A DNA stretch of 36,587 nucleotides from an uncultured Prevotella sp. (GCA_938028745.1 CALIZL010000007.1:1-36587); one strand, 5' to 3'. Counted from the first letter of the stretch, positions 16,431 to 26,347 are shown. The notes: generated from the sequence alone by a model not told the origin. Made by a program: numbers and translations.

Positions 16431-19400
16431 ATGAAACAGAACCTAGTGCTAAGAGGCTTTGCCTTATGTTCACTTCTGCTTTTTCCCCTTTTCTGCGCAT
16501 GGGCCGTTGTTCCCATTGCCGATAAGGACACGCAACGTGCGCCCCTTACGCAAAAGGGCAACGACGGAAGGGTGGATGTGCGGGGCAACGTTGTGGCCGA
16601 TGAAGACGGGTTGCCCGTGATGGGAGCTACCGTAACGGCAACGGCCACAGGCCAAAAGGCCGTCACCGACGGCGATGGAAACTTCTTTTTGCCCAGCATT
16701 CCGCAGGGAAGTGAGCTGCGCGTTACCTATGTGGGCATGCACGCCCTAAGCGTTAAGGCCAAGGCTAGCCTTATGATAAGGCTCAAATCAGACGCCAAGA
16801 TGCTCGACGAGTTTGTGGTAACGGGTATGTTCAACCGAAAAAAGGAGGGATTTACAGGCTCGGCTGTCACCATTAAGGGCGAAGACATCAAGCGTTACAG
16901 CACCACCAACATCGCCAAAGCCTTGTCGGCCATCGCCCCAGGCTTGCGTATCGCCGAGAATATCGTCAACGGTTCTAACCCCAACGGCTTGCCCGACATG
17001 CGTATGCGGGGCGGAGCGAACATGGATTTGGGCAGTTCTGCCAGTAGTAAGCTGTTGGCTGTGCAGGGCGAATACGAAACTTACGCCAACCAACCGCTGC
17101 TTATCATGGACGGATTTGAAATTAGCGTGCAGGCCTTGGCCGACCTCGACCCCGACCGCGTTGCATCTATCGTCATGCTTAAAGATGCCGCTGCCACGGC
17201 CATTTATGGCTCGCGAGCTGCCAACGGCGTTATCGTTATCGAGACGAAAACGCCAAAGCCTGGGCGGATATGGGTTACTTACGGTGGAGAACTGCGCATT
17301 GAAAACCCCGACCTGACGGGCTATAACCTGATGAACGCCCGCGAAAAACTGGAAGCCGAACGCATTAGCGGACTGTACACCCAGGGCGGACCAACGGTGG
17401 AAAAGTGGAGATTGTACCAATCTAAGCTGCGCCAAGTGCTGTCGGGAGTGGACACTTATTGGCTAGACAAGCCGTTGCAAACCTCTTTACAGCAGCGCCA
17501 CACCGTTACGTTAGAGGGTGGCGACGAGGCTTTGCGCTATCGTTTGTACGTGGGCTACAACCATTCGCCTGGCGTGATGAAGGGTAGTAAGCGCGACGTG
17601 CTAACGGGTGCGCTCGACTTTCAATACCGATTGCCGAAGGTGTTGCTCAAAAACAGCATCGCAATAGATAATTCTACGGCCGACGAATCGCCTTGGGGAA
17701 GTTTCGACCAATACACCCAACTCAACCCATACCTTAAACCTTATGGCGAAAATGGCGAGTTGCTGAAACGCCTTGATAACTTTTCGGGATTGGGCGGAGA
17801 AGCAGATTACCTCAATCCGATGTACAACACCACTTTCAACAGCAAAGACCGAAGTAAGAATTTCAGCGTACGCGAACTGTTCAAAGTGGAGTATACGCCC
17901 CTGCAAGACCTGCGTTTTGAGGCTGCCTTCTCGCTATCGAAGAGCGTAGGCAACCGAGATAAGTTCCGTCCTGCACAGCATACGGCCTTTGATGGACAAA
18001 CCGATCCTACGCTGCGAGGCGATTATCGCCGCAGCCAAAGCGAGTTGGTGAAGTGGGGCGTAGACCTTACGGGTAGCTGGAACAAGCAATTGTCCGACCA
18101 TTATATAACGGCCAATGCCCGAATGAGCGTTCAAGAACATAGCCGAGAAACATACGGCAACTATGTTACGGGCTTTCCCAACGACAATATGGACAACTTG
18201 CTCTTCGGAAAGAAGTATAACGAGAAGGTAGACGGCATCGAAACCACCAGCAGAAGTATTGGATGGGTAGTGGCCGGCGGCTATTCGTATAAGTATAAGT
18301 ACTCGGTAGACTTTAACTTGCGACTCGATGGTTCGTCAGAGTTTGGCAAAGACAACCGTTGGGCGCCATTCTGGTCAACGGGTTTGCGCTGGGACGTGAA
18401 GAAAGAGTCGCTGTTGGCCAACTTGTCGTGGCTCTCCGACTTCGTGCTGCGTGCCACCTATGGCACAACGGGTTCGCAAGGGTTCAACCCTTACCAAGCT
18501 CACGGCTATTACACCTACGCCAACTTGCTTTTGCCCTACTACTCTTCGGATGCCACAGGCAGCGAAATACTTGCCATGCACAACGAGAAATTGAAGTGGC
18601 AAACAACGCGCAACCTAAACTTCGGCTTAGAACTAGGCGCGCTAGACCATCGGCTTACCGCACGCGTGGAATACTATCGTAAGGTTACCAGCAACATGAT
18701 AACGATGGTTAGCCTTGCTCCATCGGTGGGCTTTGCCCAATATCCGGAGAACATCGGTAAGCTAGAAAACCGCGGTTGGGAACTAACGCTCTCGGCCATA
18801 CCTTATCGCAACGTGGCACGGCAGTCGTATTGGACCGTTACCCTTAACGGTTCGCACAATGCAGACAAGCTGTTGGAAATATCAGAGGCCATGCGCCACA
18901 TCAACGAAGTGAATGCTGGCAACCTGAAAAACGCTCCCTTGCCGCGTTACGAAGAGGGACAGTCGGTTAATCGCATTTGGGTGGTGCGCTCTTTGGGTAT
19001 CGACCCCGCATCGGGCAACGAGATATTGCTGAAACGCAACGGCGAAATGACCAGCGCAGTGAACTGGGATGCGAAGGATGCAGTGCCTGTTGGCAACACC
19101 GAACCAACTTGGCAAGGCCACATCAACACCTCGTTCACCTACATGGGCTGGGGTATCGACGTGAGTATGCTGTATCGTTTCGGCGGACAGGTGTACAATC
19201 AAACCCTCATCGACAAGGTTGAGAACGCCAATCTTAAATATAATGCCGACCGCCGCGTAACGCAACTGCGATGGCTAAGGCCTGGCGACAGGGCCATGTT
19301 CCGCGAAATAAACCCCCGCGGGTCGGAAACGAAGGCTACTTCGCGTTTTGTCATGGACGAAAACGTGCTGCAAGGCAGTTCGCTTTCGCTCTATTACCGC

Positions 19401-19565
19401 ATGGACCGCAACAATACACCCTTCATTAAACGCGTGGGCGTTAACTCGGCAAGGCTCGCTTTCAACATGGAAGACTTCTTCTACCTCTCCACCGTTAAGC
19501 GCGAAAGGGGTACAAGTTATCCTTTCTCACGCCAATTTATATTCTCGCTCAACGTCGGATTTTAA
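16431..19565 (+). CDS. SusC/RagA family TonB-linked outer-membrane transporter
   Basis: 1044 residues. A signal peptide (MKQNLVLRGFALCSLLLFPLF..., cleavage probably near CAWA) precedes a carboxypeptidase-regulatory-like beta-sandwich (~49-115, GNVVADEDGLPVMGATV to LRVTYVGM). The TonB box region is DEFVVTGMF. The plug domain carries the family signature LKDAAATAIYGSRAANGV. A 22-strand-type barrel follows and ends with an aromatic C-terminal strand (FIFSLNVGF). SusC proteins import large ligands with a SusD lid, powered by TonB-ExbBD. The susD-like gene starts 14 bp downstream, so the two are co-transcribed. The substrate cannot be read directly. Confidence 0.95.
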   Translation: MKQNLVLRGFALCSLLLFPLFCAWAVVPIADKDTQRAPLTQKGNDGRVDVRGNVVADEDGLPVMGATVTATATGQKAVTDGDGNFFLPSIPQGSELRVTYVGMHALSVKAKASLMIRLKSDAKMLDEFVVTGMFNRKKEGFTGSAVTIKGEDIKRYSTTNIAKALSAIAPGLRIAENIVNGSNPNGLPDMRMRGGANMDLGSSASSKLLAVQGEYETYANQPLLIMDGFEISVQALADLDPDRVASIVMLKDAAATAIYGSRAANGVIVIETKTPKPGRIWVTYGGELRIENPDLTGYNLMNAREKLEAERISGLYTQGGPTVEKWRLYQSKLRQVLSGVDTYWLDKPLQTSLQQRHTVTLEGGDEALRYRLYVGYNHSPGVMKGSKRDVLTGALDFQYRLPKVLLKNSIAIDNSTADESPWGSFDQYTQLNPYLKPYGENGELLKRLDNFSGLGGEADYLNPMYNTTFNSKDRSKNFSVRELFKVEYTPLQDLRFEAAFSLSKSVGNRDKFRPAQHTAFDGQTDPTLRGDYRRSQSELVKWGVDLTGSWNKQLSDHYITANARMSVQEHSRETYGNYVTGFPNDNMDNLLFGKKYNEKVDGIETTSRSIGWVVAGGYSYKYKYSVDFNLRLDGSSEFGKDNRWAPFWSTGLRWDVKKESLLANLSWLSDFVLRATYGTTGSQGFNPYQAHGYYTYANLLLPYYSSDATGSEILAMHNEKLKWQTTRNLNFGLELGALDHRLTARVEYYRKVTSNMITMVSLAPSVGFAQYPENIGKLENRGWELTLSAIPYRNVARQSYWTVTLNGSHNADKLLEISEAMRHINEVNAGNLKNAPLPRYEEGQSVNRIWVVRSLGIDPASGNEILLKRNGEMTSAVNWDAKDAVPVGNTEPTWQGHINTSFTYMGWGIDVSMLYRFGGQVYNQTLIDKVENANLKYNADRRVTQLRWLRPGDRAMFREINPRGSETKATSRFVMDENVLQGSSLSLYYRMDRNNTPFIKRVGVNSARLAFNMEDFFYLSTVKRERGTSYPFSRQFIFSLNVGF

Positions 19566-19579
19566 CTAAGGAGGACACA

Positions 19580-21097
19580 ATGATGAAGAAAATACATATA
19601 TTATTGCTGGTGGCGATGTTGGGACTTACCGCTTGTAACAACTGGTTAGACGTAGAACCCAAGACCTCCATACCCACCGATAAACAGTTTAGCTCGGAGT
19701 CGGGCTTTAAAGATGCCCTTACGGGCGTGTACATCAAGCTTGGTTCGGCCACGCTTTACGGCGCCGACCTCTCTTATGGCTACATAGACGAGTTGGGCGC
19801 ACTGTACACGGGCTATCCCGGATATGAGACTTCGGCTGTTTTCGACCAAAGTTTCGTGTACGATTACGATAATAAGTTCAAGTCGAAAAAGAACGCCATA
19901 TACGCCGATCTCTATAATGTTATCGCCAATGTGAACAACATTATCGGCTATACCGAGACCAAACGCAACGTGCTGGTAACGCCCCGCTATTACGAAACCA
20001 TACGCGGCGAGGCCTTGGGCTTGCGTGCCTTTTTGCATTTCGACCTGTTGCGCCTCTTCGGACCTATATATAAAGAGGAGCCCAACGCAAAGGCCATACC
20101 TTATAGAACCACATACAACCGCGTGCCAACGCCCGTGTTAACTGCCCAAGCGGTGGTAGAGGCGGTGCTGAAAGACCTTCACGAGGCCGAGAGCTTGCTC
20201 AAAACATCCGACCCACTCGATTTTTTCACCGACACAGACGGCGAGGATTACAAGCAGAAGAATGGCTTTTTGGTAAACCGCGAGTTCCGCATGAACCTCT
20301 TTGCCGTTAAGGCCATGCTGGCTAGGGTGTACTGTTATAAGGGCGATGCCGAAAGCAAAGCCTTGGCCGTAAAGTATGCGCGCGAGGTGATTGATGCCAA
20401 CGAGCATTTCAAACTCATTGATGCGCAATCGGCCGCCAATTATAATTCCATCCGTTATAGCGAGCAAATCTTCGGCATCTCGATACACGAACTCGACAAG
20501 TTGCTTACGGCTAACCACATGGATGCCGAGAGTAAGCGTAGCGACATGCACTATACCACGAGCGAAGACAACTTCAACGAGTTCTACGAAACCGCTGGCG
20601 CAGGCGTAACCGATTGGCGCAAGCTGCCCGAAATGTTCGAACTTACGGGCAGTAGCGACGTTGTGGCCTTCTGCCGTAAGTACAATCAAAAGCCTTTGAA
20701 GGAGGCTTACGGCTATGTAGGGGCAAATGCCATACCGCTAATTCGCTTGCCCGAAATGTATTATATCGTGGCCGAGTGCGAACCCAATGCGCAGAAAAGC
20801 GCCGATGCACTTAACGCTGTGCGCTTTGCACGCGGCATATCGTTTACCGACGAGATACGAACCGAACATTACGACGACCCTGAACCCATGCCGGGTGTTA
20901 GCAGAACGCAAACCAAGCGCATCAACGAAATCATGAAAGAGTATCGTAAGGAGTTCTTTGCCGAGGGCAAACTCTTCTTCTTCCTCAAAGCGCACAACTA
21001 CGAAACATGGCTGGGATGTGCGGTGAAGAGCATGGCCAAGGCGCAATACCAAATACCGCTGCCCGATGGAGAAACGATACATGGTAACAACAATTAA
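19580..21097 (+). CDS. SusD/RagB family nutrient-binding outer-membrane lipoprotein
   Basis: 505 residues. MMKKIHILLLVAMLGLTAC is a lipoprotein signal with the lipobox ending at Cys19; a start at the second Met (19583) is equally possible. It opens with NNWLDVEPKTSIPTD, the typical SusD N-terminus, and contains the TPR-like helical region (GEALGLRAFLHFDLLRLFG) and late motifs (IPLIRLPEMYYIVAE and RKEFFAEGKLFFFLK). It forms the ligand-binding lid over the SusC partner. The gap to the SusC gene is 14 bp and the next gene follows after 12 bp. Confidence 0.95.
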   Translation: MMKKIHILLLVAMLGLTACNNWLDVEPKTSIPTDKQFSSESGFKDALTGVYIKLGSATLYGADLSYGYIDELGALYTGYPGYETSAVFDQSFVYDYDNKFKSKKNAIYADLYNVIANVNNIIGYTETKRNVLVTPRYYETIRGEALGLRAFLHFDLLRLFGPIYKEEPNAKAIPYRTTYNRVPTPVLTAQAVVEAVLKDLHEAESLLKTSDPLDFFTDTDGEDYKQKNGFLVNREFRMNLFAVKAMLARVYCYKGDAESKALAVKYAREVIDANEHFKLIDAQSAANYNSIRYSEQIFGISIHELDKLLTANHMDAESKRSDMHYTTSEDNFNEFYETAGAGVTDWRKLPEMFELTGSSDVVAFCRKYNQKPLKEAYGYVGANAIPLIRLPEMYYIVAECEPNAQKSADALNAVRFARGISFTDEIRTEHYDDPEPMPGVSRTQTKRINEIMKEYRKEFFAEGKLFFFLKAHNYETWLGCAVKSMAKAQYQIPLPDGETIHGNNN

Positions 21098-21109
21098 GCG
21101 TAAAAAGGT

Positions 21110-21784
21110 ATGAAACACATCTTATATATACTCTCCGTGCTGTTTGCATCAGCCGCTTTTGTGGGGTGCAAGCAAAACGAAATAGAACTTTACGACCAGT
21201 CGCCACGCCTAAACTTCGAGTGGAGTCAACGTATTGTAGAGTTTGTAGACACCGATTACATAAAGAAAACGGCGTTTAAAGCCGATAGTTTTGAGGTGCG
21301 CATACAAGGCGTACACCTCAATGCGCCCCGCGATTTTTGCCTGAAAGTGCAGCCAGCAGAAGGATATGAGGCCGCACCCGAACTGGAATTGGCCGATAAG
21401 TACACCTATTCGGCCCTCGATACCGTTTGCCAAACCTTTCGTTTACGTGTGAAACGCCCCGAACTGAAATGGGGAAACAAGGCATTCGGCTGTTATATGG
21501 CGTTCGATTTGGGTAACGCTGCCCATCAGTTCGATAAGGGACTGGTGGAGAAACACCAAATGTTGGTGAACGTGCGCTGGCGGTTGAGGCCCTATGATTG
21601 GGAAGAAGGAGATTGGGGAAAGTACAGCAATGGCAAGTACATCTTTATGATGGACGTGCTGGGCAAGGCCTATTCTAACATTTCTTACGACGATTATGAA
21701 ACCGTTACCAAAGCCTACGAGGAATATGTGAAGGCCGGAAAGCCCGACATTCTGGACGATGACGGCAATGTCATATCGTTCTAG
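21110..21784 (+). CDS. DUF4843-type lipoprotein of the Sus-like locus
   Basis: 224 residues. The signal with lipobox is MKHILYILSVLFASAAFVGC (Cys20). The body has beta-rich segments (YDQSPRLNFEWS, DSFEVRIQGVH) and a late WGKYSNGKYIFMMDVLG motif. The pattern and place right after susD match DUF4843 lipoproteins, assumed to be accessory surface binding proteins; no activity is established. It starts 12 bp after the SusD gene. The next gene is 385 bp away, with palindromic repeats between. Confidence 0.85.
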   Translation: MKHILYILSVLFASAAFVGCKQNEIELYDQSPRLNFEWSQRIVEFVDTDYIKKTAFKADSFEVRIQGVHLNAPRDFCLKVQPAEGYEAAPELELADKYTYSALDTVCQTFRLRVKRPELKWGNKAFGCYMAFDLGNAAHQFDKGLVEKHQMLVNVRWRLRPYDWEEGDWGKYSNGKYIFMMDVLGKAYSNISYDDYETVTKAYEEYVKAGKPDILDDDGNVISF

Positions 21785-21922
21785 GCAAGGTGCGTGTGTG
21801 GCTTTCGGGGATGTGATGGCAACTTCCTTGCCGCCTTTATCTTTTGAAATGCCATAAGTAAGTTCTTTTATGGGACAGGTAATTGCCTTTATAAATCCGT
21901 CTGGCAATGAGTAATGGGTCAA

Positions 21923-22033
21923 TACAAAGCCGCTTGTACTGGGGCTACAAGCACCTTGTAGCGGCAGTACAAGGCCCTTGTAGCAGCAGTACAAGCCTCT
22001 TGTAGTGCCAGTACAAGGCCCTTTGTAGCGATT
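21923..22033. repeat. Five tandem 22-bp palindromic repeats inside the Sus-like locus
   Basis: Units start at 21923, 21946, 21968, 21990 and 22012. Each contains an inverted repeat of the form TACAAG..CTTGTA (for example TACAAGGCCCTTGTA) followed by a spacer like GCAGCAG. The first unit is 23 bp, the others 22. Stems vary by compensating or central changes while TACAA and TTGTA ends persist. Each unit could form an RNA hairpin or a two-fold protein site. The rest of the 385-bp gap (21785-22169) holds no ORF. A possible weak stem GGCAAGG/CCTTGCC lies just after the DUF4843 stop. Confidence 0.85.
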
Positions 22034-22169
22034 AAAAGTGTGCATGTGGTGCCGCTATTTGTTGCTTACAGGCTGTTGCAGGCAATGCCTAGTCCTTTTA
22101 CCATAAAGTGTAAGCCCCGATGCGAACGGCCATTCGGGGAGAAAAATAATAAACGATAAGAAAACGATA

Positions 22170-23801
22170 ATGAAACCAAAACTCGCGAAAACAATTCTTG
22201 CATCTGTCTTGGCGTTTGCCTTGGTAGGATGCTACGAAGATAAGGGAAACTACGATTATCACGACGTGAACGGCGTTACCATAGAACTTGCCGAACAGCA
22301 AGTGCGCATGCCGAAGGTGGATGATGCGGAGGTTACCCTTACGCCAACCATCGTGCAAACGAAAGAAACGGGCGAAGAGAACCTCGACTTTCAATGGCTG
22401 ATAGCCAAAGAAGGTGCCAAGGCCTTGTCGGATAAGATGACCGACTACACCCCTTACGCCAAGGGAAAAACTTGCAAAGTAACTGTGAAGAAGGGGCACG
22501 CAGACAATATTGGGTTGCTGCTTGTTGTGACAGATAAGCTTAACGGCACGCAATGGTTTAAAACAACGCAGGTGAAAATAGTGAAACCATTCAACCCTTG
22601 TTGGTTTGTGCTGTACGAGCAAGGCGGAAAGGCCCAGTTGGGAGCGGTTGAAGGCACGCCCGAAGGCCACTTTGTGTTTGCCGACGTATACCAATCAGAA
22701 CGCAACGAGCCTTTTCCGCTTAGCGGTAAGCCATTGGCCGTGGCTGCACGTAAGGTGTATGGAAATAAAGAGGCTGCCAGTTTGTTCGGCTTTTTAGGCT
22801 TTACAGCCAATCCTGGTATGGTAATCGCCACTACAGAAGGCGTGGCTTTTGTTACGCCTAGCACGCTTGCCGTAAAGTATTCCACAGACAAAATACTCTT
22901 CGAGCCCACTGCCAAGGGTACGCCTATAAAGGTAGAAAATTATAAGATGGACACCCACGGCGAGCTATTTGTTAATAACGGCAAGGCCTACTTTGCCCAC
23001 ATGGATGGTGCGTGCGTGCCTTATTCGCTGAAAGAGGGCGACAAGTACCCCGCCATCTCGGCTTATGGGGCTGGCAATAACGCCCTGTACTTCTACGATT
23101 CGTATGCCCATCGTTTCTTGAAACGCGGCTCTTTGGGTTTGCAAGACTTCTATGGCACGCCCAAATCATCGGTTTCGTTACGCAAGGGTTACGGCTCGTG
23201 GACCGATAAGGGCGTAGAATTGAAACCCGTTGGGCAACGAAGCACCTACGTAAATGTGTTTGATCCCGACAATGTACCTGCCGAATTGACCATTGCCGAC
23301 ATTGTGGCAGGTGGTGCTTTTGGCAATCAGCTATATGCTGTTGGCTATAACAATGCAGGCAAACAGCTAACCGTGTTTAAGTTCAGCTGCCGTAGCACGG
23401 AGCCATTTTGTGCAGCTAAATACACCGTAGACATGCCAGGCGAGGTGAATGTAAAGACCGCTAAGTTCACTGCAAGTTATGCTTATTCGGCCGATTTGCT
23501 CTTTATGGCTGCCGCAAATAAGGTGTATCGCATAGACTTAAAGCGCAATAAGGTGGTGGAAATATATGCTGCACCTGCCGATGCGCAAGTGGTTTGCGCG
23601 AAGTTTAAGGACCGCGAAACGACAGAAACACTAGGTACGACGTTGGGCGTGGCCTATAATCAGGGCGATAAAGGTACGGTGGTAGAACTGAAACTCACTG
23701 CCGCCGGCGACTTGGCGCGTACTTCTAACGCTAGTTTTGTTTATGGCAACGGCAGTTTGCCTTTTGGAAAAATTGTCGACATCACTTTTAATTACGAATA
23801 A
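22170..23801 (+). CDS. PKD-like family lipoprotein
   Basis: 543 residues. The signal with lipobox is MKPKLAKTILASVLAFALVGC (Cys21), followed by YEDKGNYDYHDVN, the typical start of the PKD-like lipoprotein family in Sus-type loci. The N-terminal ~150 residues look like one or two Ig/PKD beta-sandwiches. The remaining ~380 residues contain repeated 'YAYSADLLFMAAANKVYRI'-style segments suggesting a beta-propeller. It is probably a surface ligand-binding partner of the SusCD pair. A strong hairpin (23817-23856) follows its stop codon. Confidence 0.85.
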   Translation: MKPKLAKTILASVLAFALVGCYEDKGNYDYHDVNGVTIELAEQQVRMPKVDDAEVTLTPTIVQTKETGEENLDFQWLIAKEGAKALSDKMTDYTPYAKGKTCKVTVKKGHADNIGLLLVVTDKLNGTQWFKTTQVKIVKPFNPCWFVLYEQGGKAQLGAVEGTPEGHFVFADVYQSERNEPFPLSGKPLAVAARKVYGNKEAASLFGFLGFTANPGMVIATTEGVAFVTPSTLAVKYSTDKILFEPTAKGTPIKVENYKMDTHGELFVNNGKAYFAHMDGACVPYSLKEGDKYPAISAYGAGNNALYFYDSYAHRFLKRGSLGLQDFYGTPKSSVSLRKGYGSWTDKGVELKPVGQRSTYVNVFDPDNVPAELTIADIVAGGAFGNQLYAVGYNNAGKQLTVFKFSCRSTEPFCAAKYTVDMPGEVNVKTAKFTASYAYSADLLFMAAANKVYRIDLKRNKVVEIYAAPADAQVVCAKFKDRETTETLGTTLGVAYNQGDKGTVVELKLTAAGDLARTSNASFVYGNGSLPFGKIVDITFNYE

Positions 23802-23816
23802 AGGCAATGCTTAGAA

Positions 23817-23856
23817 ACGCCCGCCCGATGGGTTTTTCCATCGGCGAGCGTTTCTT
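23817..23856 (+). terminator. Strong hairpin/terminator after the PKD-like lipoprotein gene
   Basis: ACGCCCGCCCGATGG (23817-23831) pairs with CCATCGGCGAGCGT (23838-23851) with one bulge and a GTTTTT loop, followed by TTTCTT. It probably limits read-through into the metalloprotease gene. Confidence 0.6.
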
Positions 23857-23881
23857 GCGCAGGCTGTCAACATCTCTTATC

Positions 23882-26197
23882 ATGTATCGTAGATTGTGTT
23901 TGGTTGTCTTTTCTGCCTTGTTGTCTTTTGCGGCTAAGGCGCAAACGGCTCCACGTTTCTTCGCAAACAATCCCCAAGCGTTGGTTTCTCATGGTCTGTT
24001 CACCACATATCAGGTGGGCGAGCGGCTTTATTGGGAAATTCCCGACACGCTGTTGGGGCGCGAATTTGTGGTGTCGCTCACCGTATTAACCGCCCCCAAA
24101 CAGACAAAAACAACCAAGGAAGGACCCAAGTGGGGGTATGCCGGCGACATGATTGGCCCTGTTTTTTTCGGTATAGAGGAGCATGCCGACAAGCTATGGA
24201 TTACGCATCCGCAGTACAAGCGCATGTTGGTAGACAGCACTTCGGTGTTTTCGCGCCTGGCTTTGCAAAGTGCCACCACCCGACTTTACGACCGCTTGCC
24301 CATCGTGCAACGCTCGCCCAACAGCCTTTTGGTTGAAGTGGGCGAGTGGTTTAAAGACTTTTCGCTATTTTCATTGGGCATTGCCTACTACGATTTGCAG
24401 CTGGGCGAAAAGCAAAAGCAGTTTGATAAGGTTGAACGGATAGACGTAAAGCCCGACCGTTTCTTGTTTCAGATTTCGCGTAAGTACGAACGGAAGTCGC
24501 TGTTTAGTGATACGGAGTCTGACGATACAACCTCGCAAGTCGACCTTTGGCGAACGGGCGTGTGCATTGCACTGATGCCTAAACAGCCAATAGAGCCTGT
24601 GGAGGCGCATTCTAGAGCCTTTTTTCGCATCAATCGCACATGTTACGATGCGAATCGAGCACCTCGTCGGCGCGCTTTCGTTAAGCGTTGGCGGTTGGAA
24701 GTGCCGCCTGCGTTGCGCCAACGCTACCTAAACGGCGAACTAGTAGAACCCGTACGCCCCATTGTGTTTTATGTAGACCGCCAAATGCCGCCGCAATATC
24801 GTGCTGCCGTAATGCAGGCCGTGCGCAATTGGCAGCCGGCATTTGAGCAGGCAGGCTTTAAAAACGCCATCGACGCACAGCTTGCGCCAGCCGATTCGGC
24901 CAATTCCGACTTCTGCCCCTACGATATTGGCGTGCCGTTTATCTCTTGGAAAGAGTCGACTTTCCGCAATGCCTATGGCCCTACGCCGTGCGAACCGCGC
25001 GCTGGCGAGGTGGTGGGCTGCCATATAGGGGTGTTTAGCGGGGTGTTAGACCTGCTTAGACAATGGTATTTTGTGCAATGTGGGGCCAACGACCCCGTGG
25101 GACGACAGGCAAACCTGCCCGATTCGGTGATGAACGTGTTGCTTGAGTTGGTTCTTACGCACGAAGTGGGCCACACTTTGGGGCTAGAACACAACTTTTT
25201 GGGTTCGGCGCACTTCTCGATAGACAGTCTTCGCAATGATGCTTTCCTCACGCGTAACGGCATAACAACCTCGATAATGGACTACGTGCGGTGCAATTAC
25301 GCCCTTCAGCCAACGGATAAGGCTAGCTTGCGCAACCGCATTGCGCGGCTTGGCGTGTACGACCGCTGGGCGATTGAATGGGCTTACCGCCTTTTTCCTG
25401 GTAAGGATGCGGCCGAAAGAGCGGCTAACCGCGAACAGTGGGCGAAGAAATGTCTGGCCGATAGCTTGCTGACTTTTCGCGACGGACTGGACGTTATGGC
25501 GCAAGCAGAAGACTTGGGGAACGACCATTTGGCCGTTAATGCACAAGGAATGGAGAACTTACGCCTGCTATGTGCCGACTCAACCATTTGGGTTTGGCGC
25601 GACAGCGTGGAGCGCAGCCGCTTTCGCGACCGCCAGGAAGGGCTTGTGGAGCACTATTACGACATGCTACGCCAGGTAATGGCGCACTTTATTGGCAAAC
25701 GCATCGCCCCCTCTGCAGATTCGCTGATCTTCGTTATCGAACCCCCAGCCGTGGCGCACCGCACGCTGAACTTTATAGAAAAGCATCTTTGGCATCCGCC
25801 TTATTGGCTCTTTGATGCAGAACGTGGCCGCCTGTTGGGCATCAACATGAAGGACAAAAGGGATAAGTTTTGCGAGGAAGTTTTTGAGATATGGAAACAA
25901 GCGTTAATGGAAATAGATCGTTGGGACTGCTCTCAATCGCCGCGATTAACGTCTGTTGAGATGTTGCGGAGTGCCTATACGGCTTTGTTTGTGTCGCAAA
26001 CAGGAACAACGAAAGGTAAAGAACTGTTGCAAGATTTTCGCGAGAAACATCTCAAGCTGCTTTTGAACTTGAACGGGGAAGAGGCCACTTCCATCTCAGC
26101 CCCTTTGCTTGTAGAGGTTAATTGGCAGATGGGCAAAGTGTGTGTGCCCACCAATAAAAAGCCGTTAAGGGGTAGGCGACAAGTCAGGCGGAAGTAA
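23882..26197 (+). CDS. Zinc-dependent metalloprotease (DUF5117/DUF4953-like) of the Sus-like locus
   Basis: About 771 residues from the ATG at 23882, where MYRRLCLVVFSALLSFAAKAQ forms a signal peptide. An upstream in-frame ATG (23807) would add 25 residues lying over a terminator-like hairpin and spoil the signal, so I reject it. The zinc site is HEVGHTLGLEH, starting at residue 427 (25160), an HExxHxxGxxH metzincin-type motif; SIMDY about 35 residues later could be the Met-turn. The N-terminal ~350 residues resemble DUF5117/5118 regions. Expected to act in the periplasm or at the surface on proteins or peptides taken up by the SusCD pair; the exact cleavage target is unknown. Confidence 0.9.
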   Translation: MYRRLCLVVFSALLSFAAKAQTAPRFFANNPQALVSHGLFTTYQVGERLYWEIPDTLLGREFVVSLTVLTAPKQTKTTKEGPKWGYAGDMIGPVFFGIEEHADKLWITHPQYKRMLVDSTSVFSRLALQSATTRLYDRLPIVQRSPNSLLVEVGEWFKDFSLFSLGIAYYDLQLGEKQKQFDKVERIDVKPDRFLFQISRKYERKSLFSDTESDDTTSQVDLWRTGVCIALMPKQPIEPVEAHSRAFFRINRTCYDANRAPRRRAFVKRWRLEVPPALRQRYLNGELVEPVRPIVFYVDRQMPPQYRAAVMQAVRNWQPAFEQAGFKNAIDAQLAPADSANSDFCPYDIGVPFISWKESTFRNAYGPTPCEPRAGEVVGCHIGVFSGVLDLLRQWYFVQCGANDPVGRQANLPDSVMNVLLELVLTHEVGHTLGLEHNFLGSAHFSIDSLRNDAFLTRNGITTSIMDYVRCNYALQPTDKASLRNRIARLGVYDRWAIEWAYRLFPGKDAAERAANREQWAKKCLADSLLTFRDGLDVMAQAEDLGNDHLAVNAQGMENLRLLCADSTIWVWRDSVERSRFRDRQEGLVEHYYDMLRQVMAHFIGKRIAPSADSLIFVIEPPAVAHRTLNFIEKHLWHPPYWLFDAERGRLLGINMKDKRDKFCEEVFEIWKQALMEIDRWDCSQSPRLTSVEMLRSAYTALFVSQTGTTKGKELLQDFREKHLKLLLNLNGEEATSISAPLLVEVNWQMGKVCVPTNKKPLRGRRQVRRK

Positions 26198-26200
26198 ACG

Positions 26201-26222
26201 GGCGTGGTATGATGTCCACGCC
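26201..26222 (+). terminator. Hairpin after the metalloprotease gene
   Basis: GGCGTGG (26201-26207) pairs with CCACGCC (26216-26222) starting 4 bp after the stop codon. There is no U-tract, so it may be a processing or stability hairpin rather than a terminator. Confidence 0.4.
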
Positions 26223-26347
26223 TTGGTGCGTACCCTCATCAGCGGTGCTTTGATGAGCGTGCTTTCGCGCGCCTATATATAATAAGGAGTAGTGCAGGGC
26301 ATCACACGATAGGATGTCTTTCTCCGTATAGGCTGGTTCTAAAAAAA

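Noticed and set aside
21923..22033. Possible CRISPR array (regular 22-bp repeats)
   Set aside because: Spacers are absent: units abut directly, repeats are imperfect palindromes, and no cas gene is nearby.
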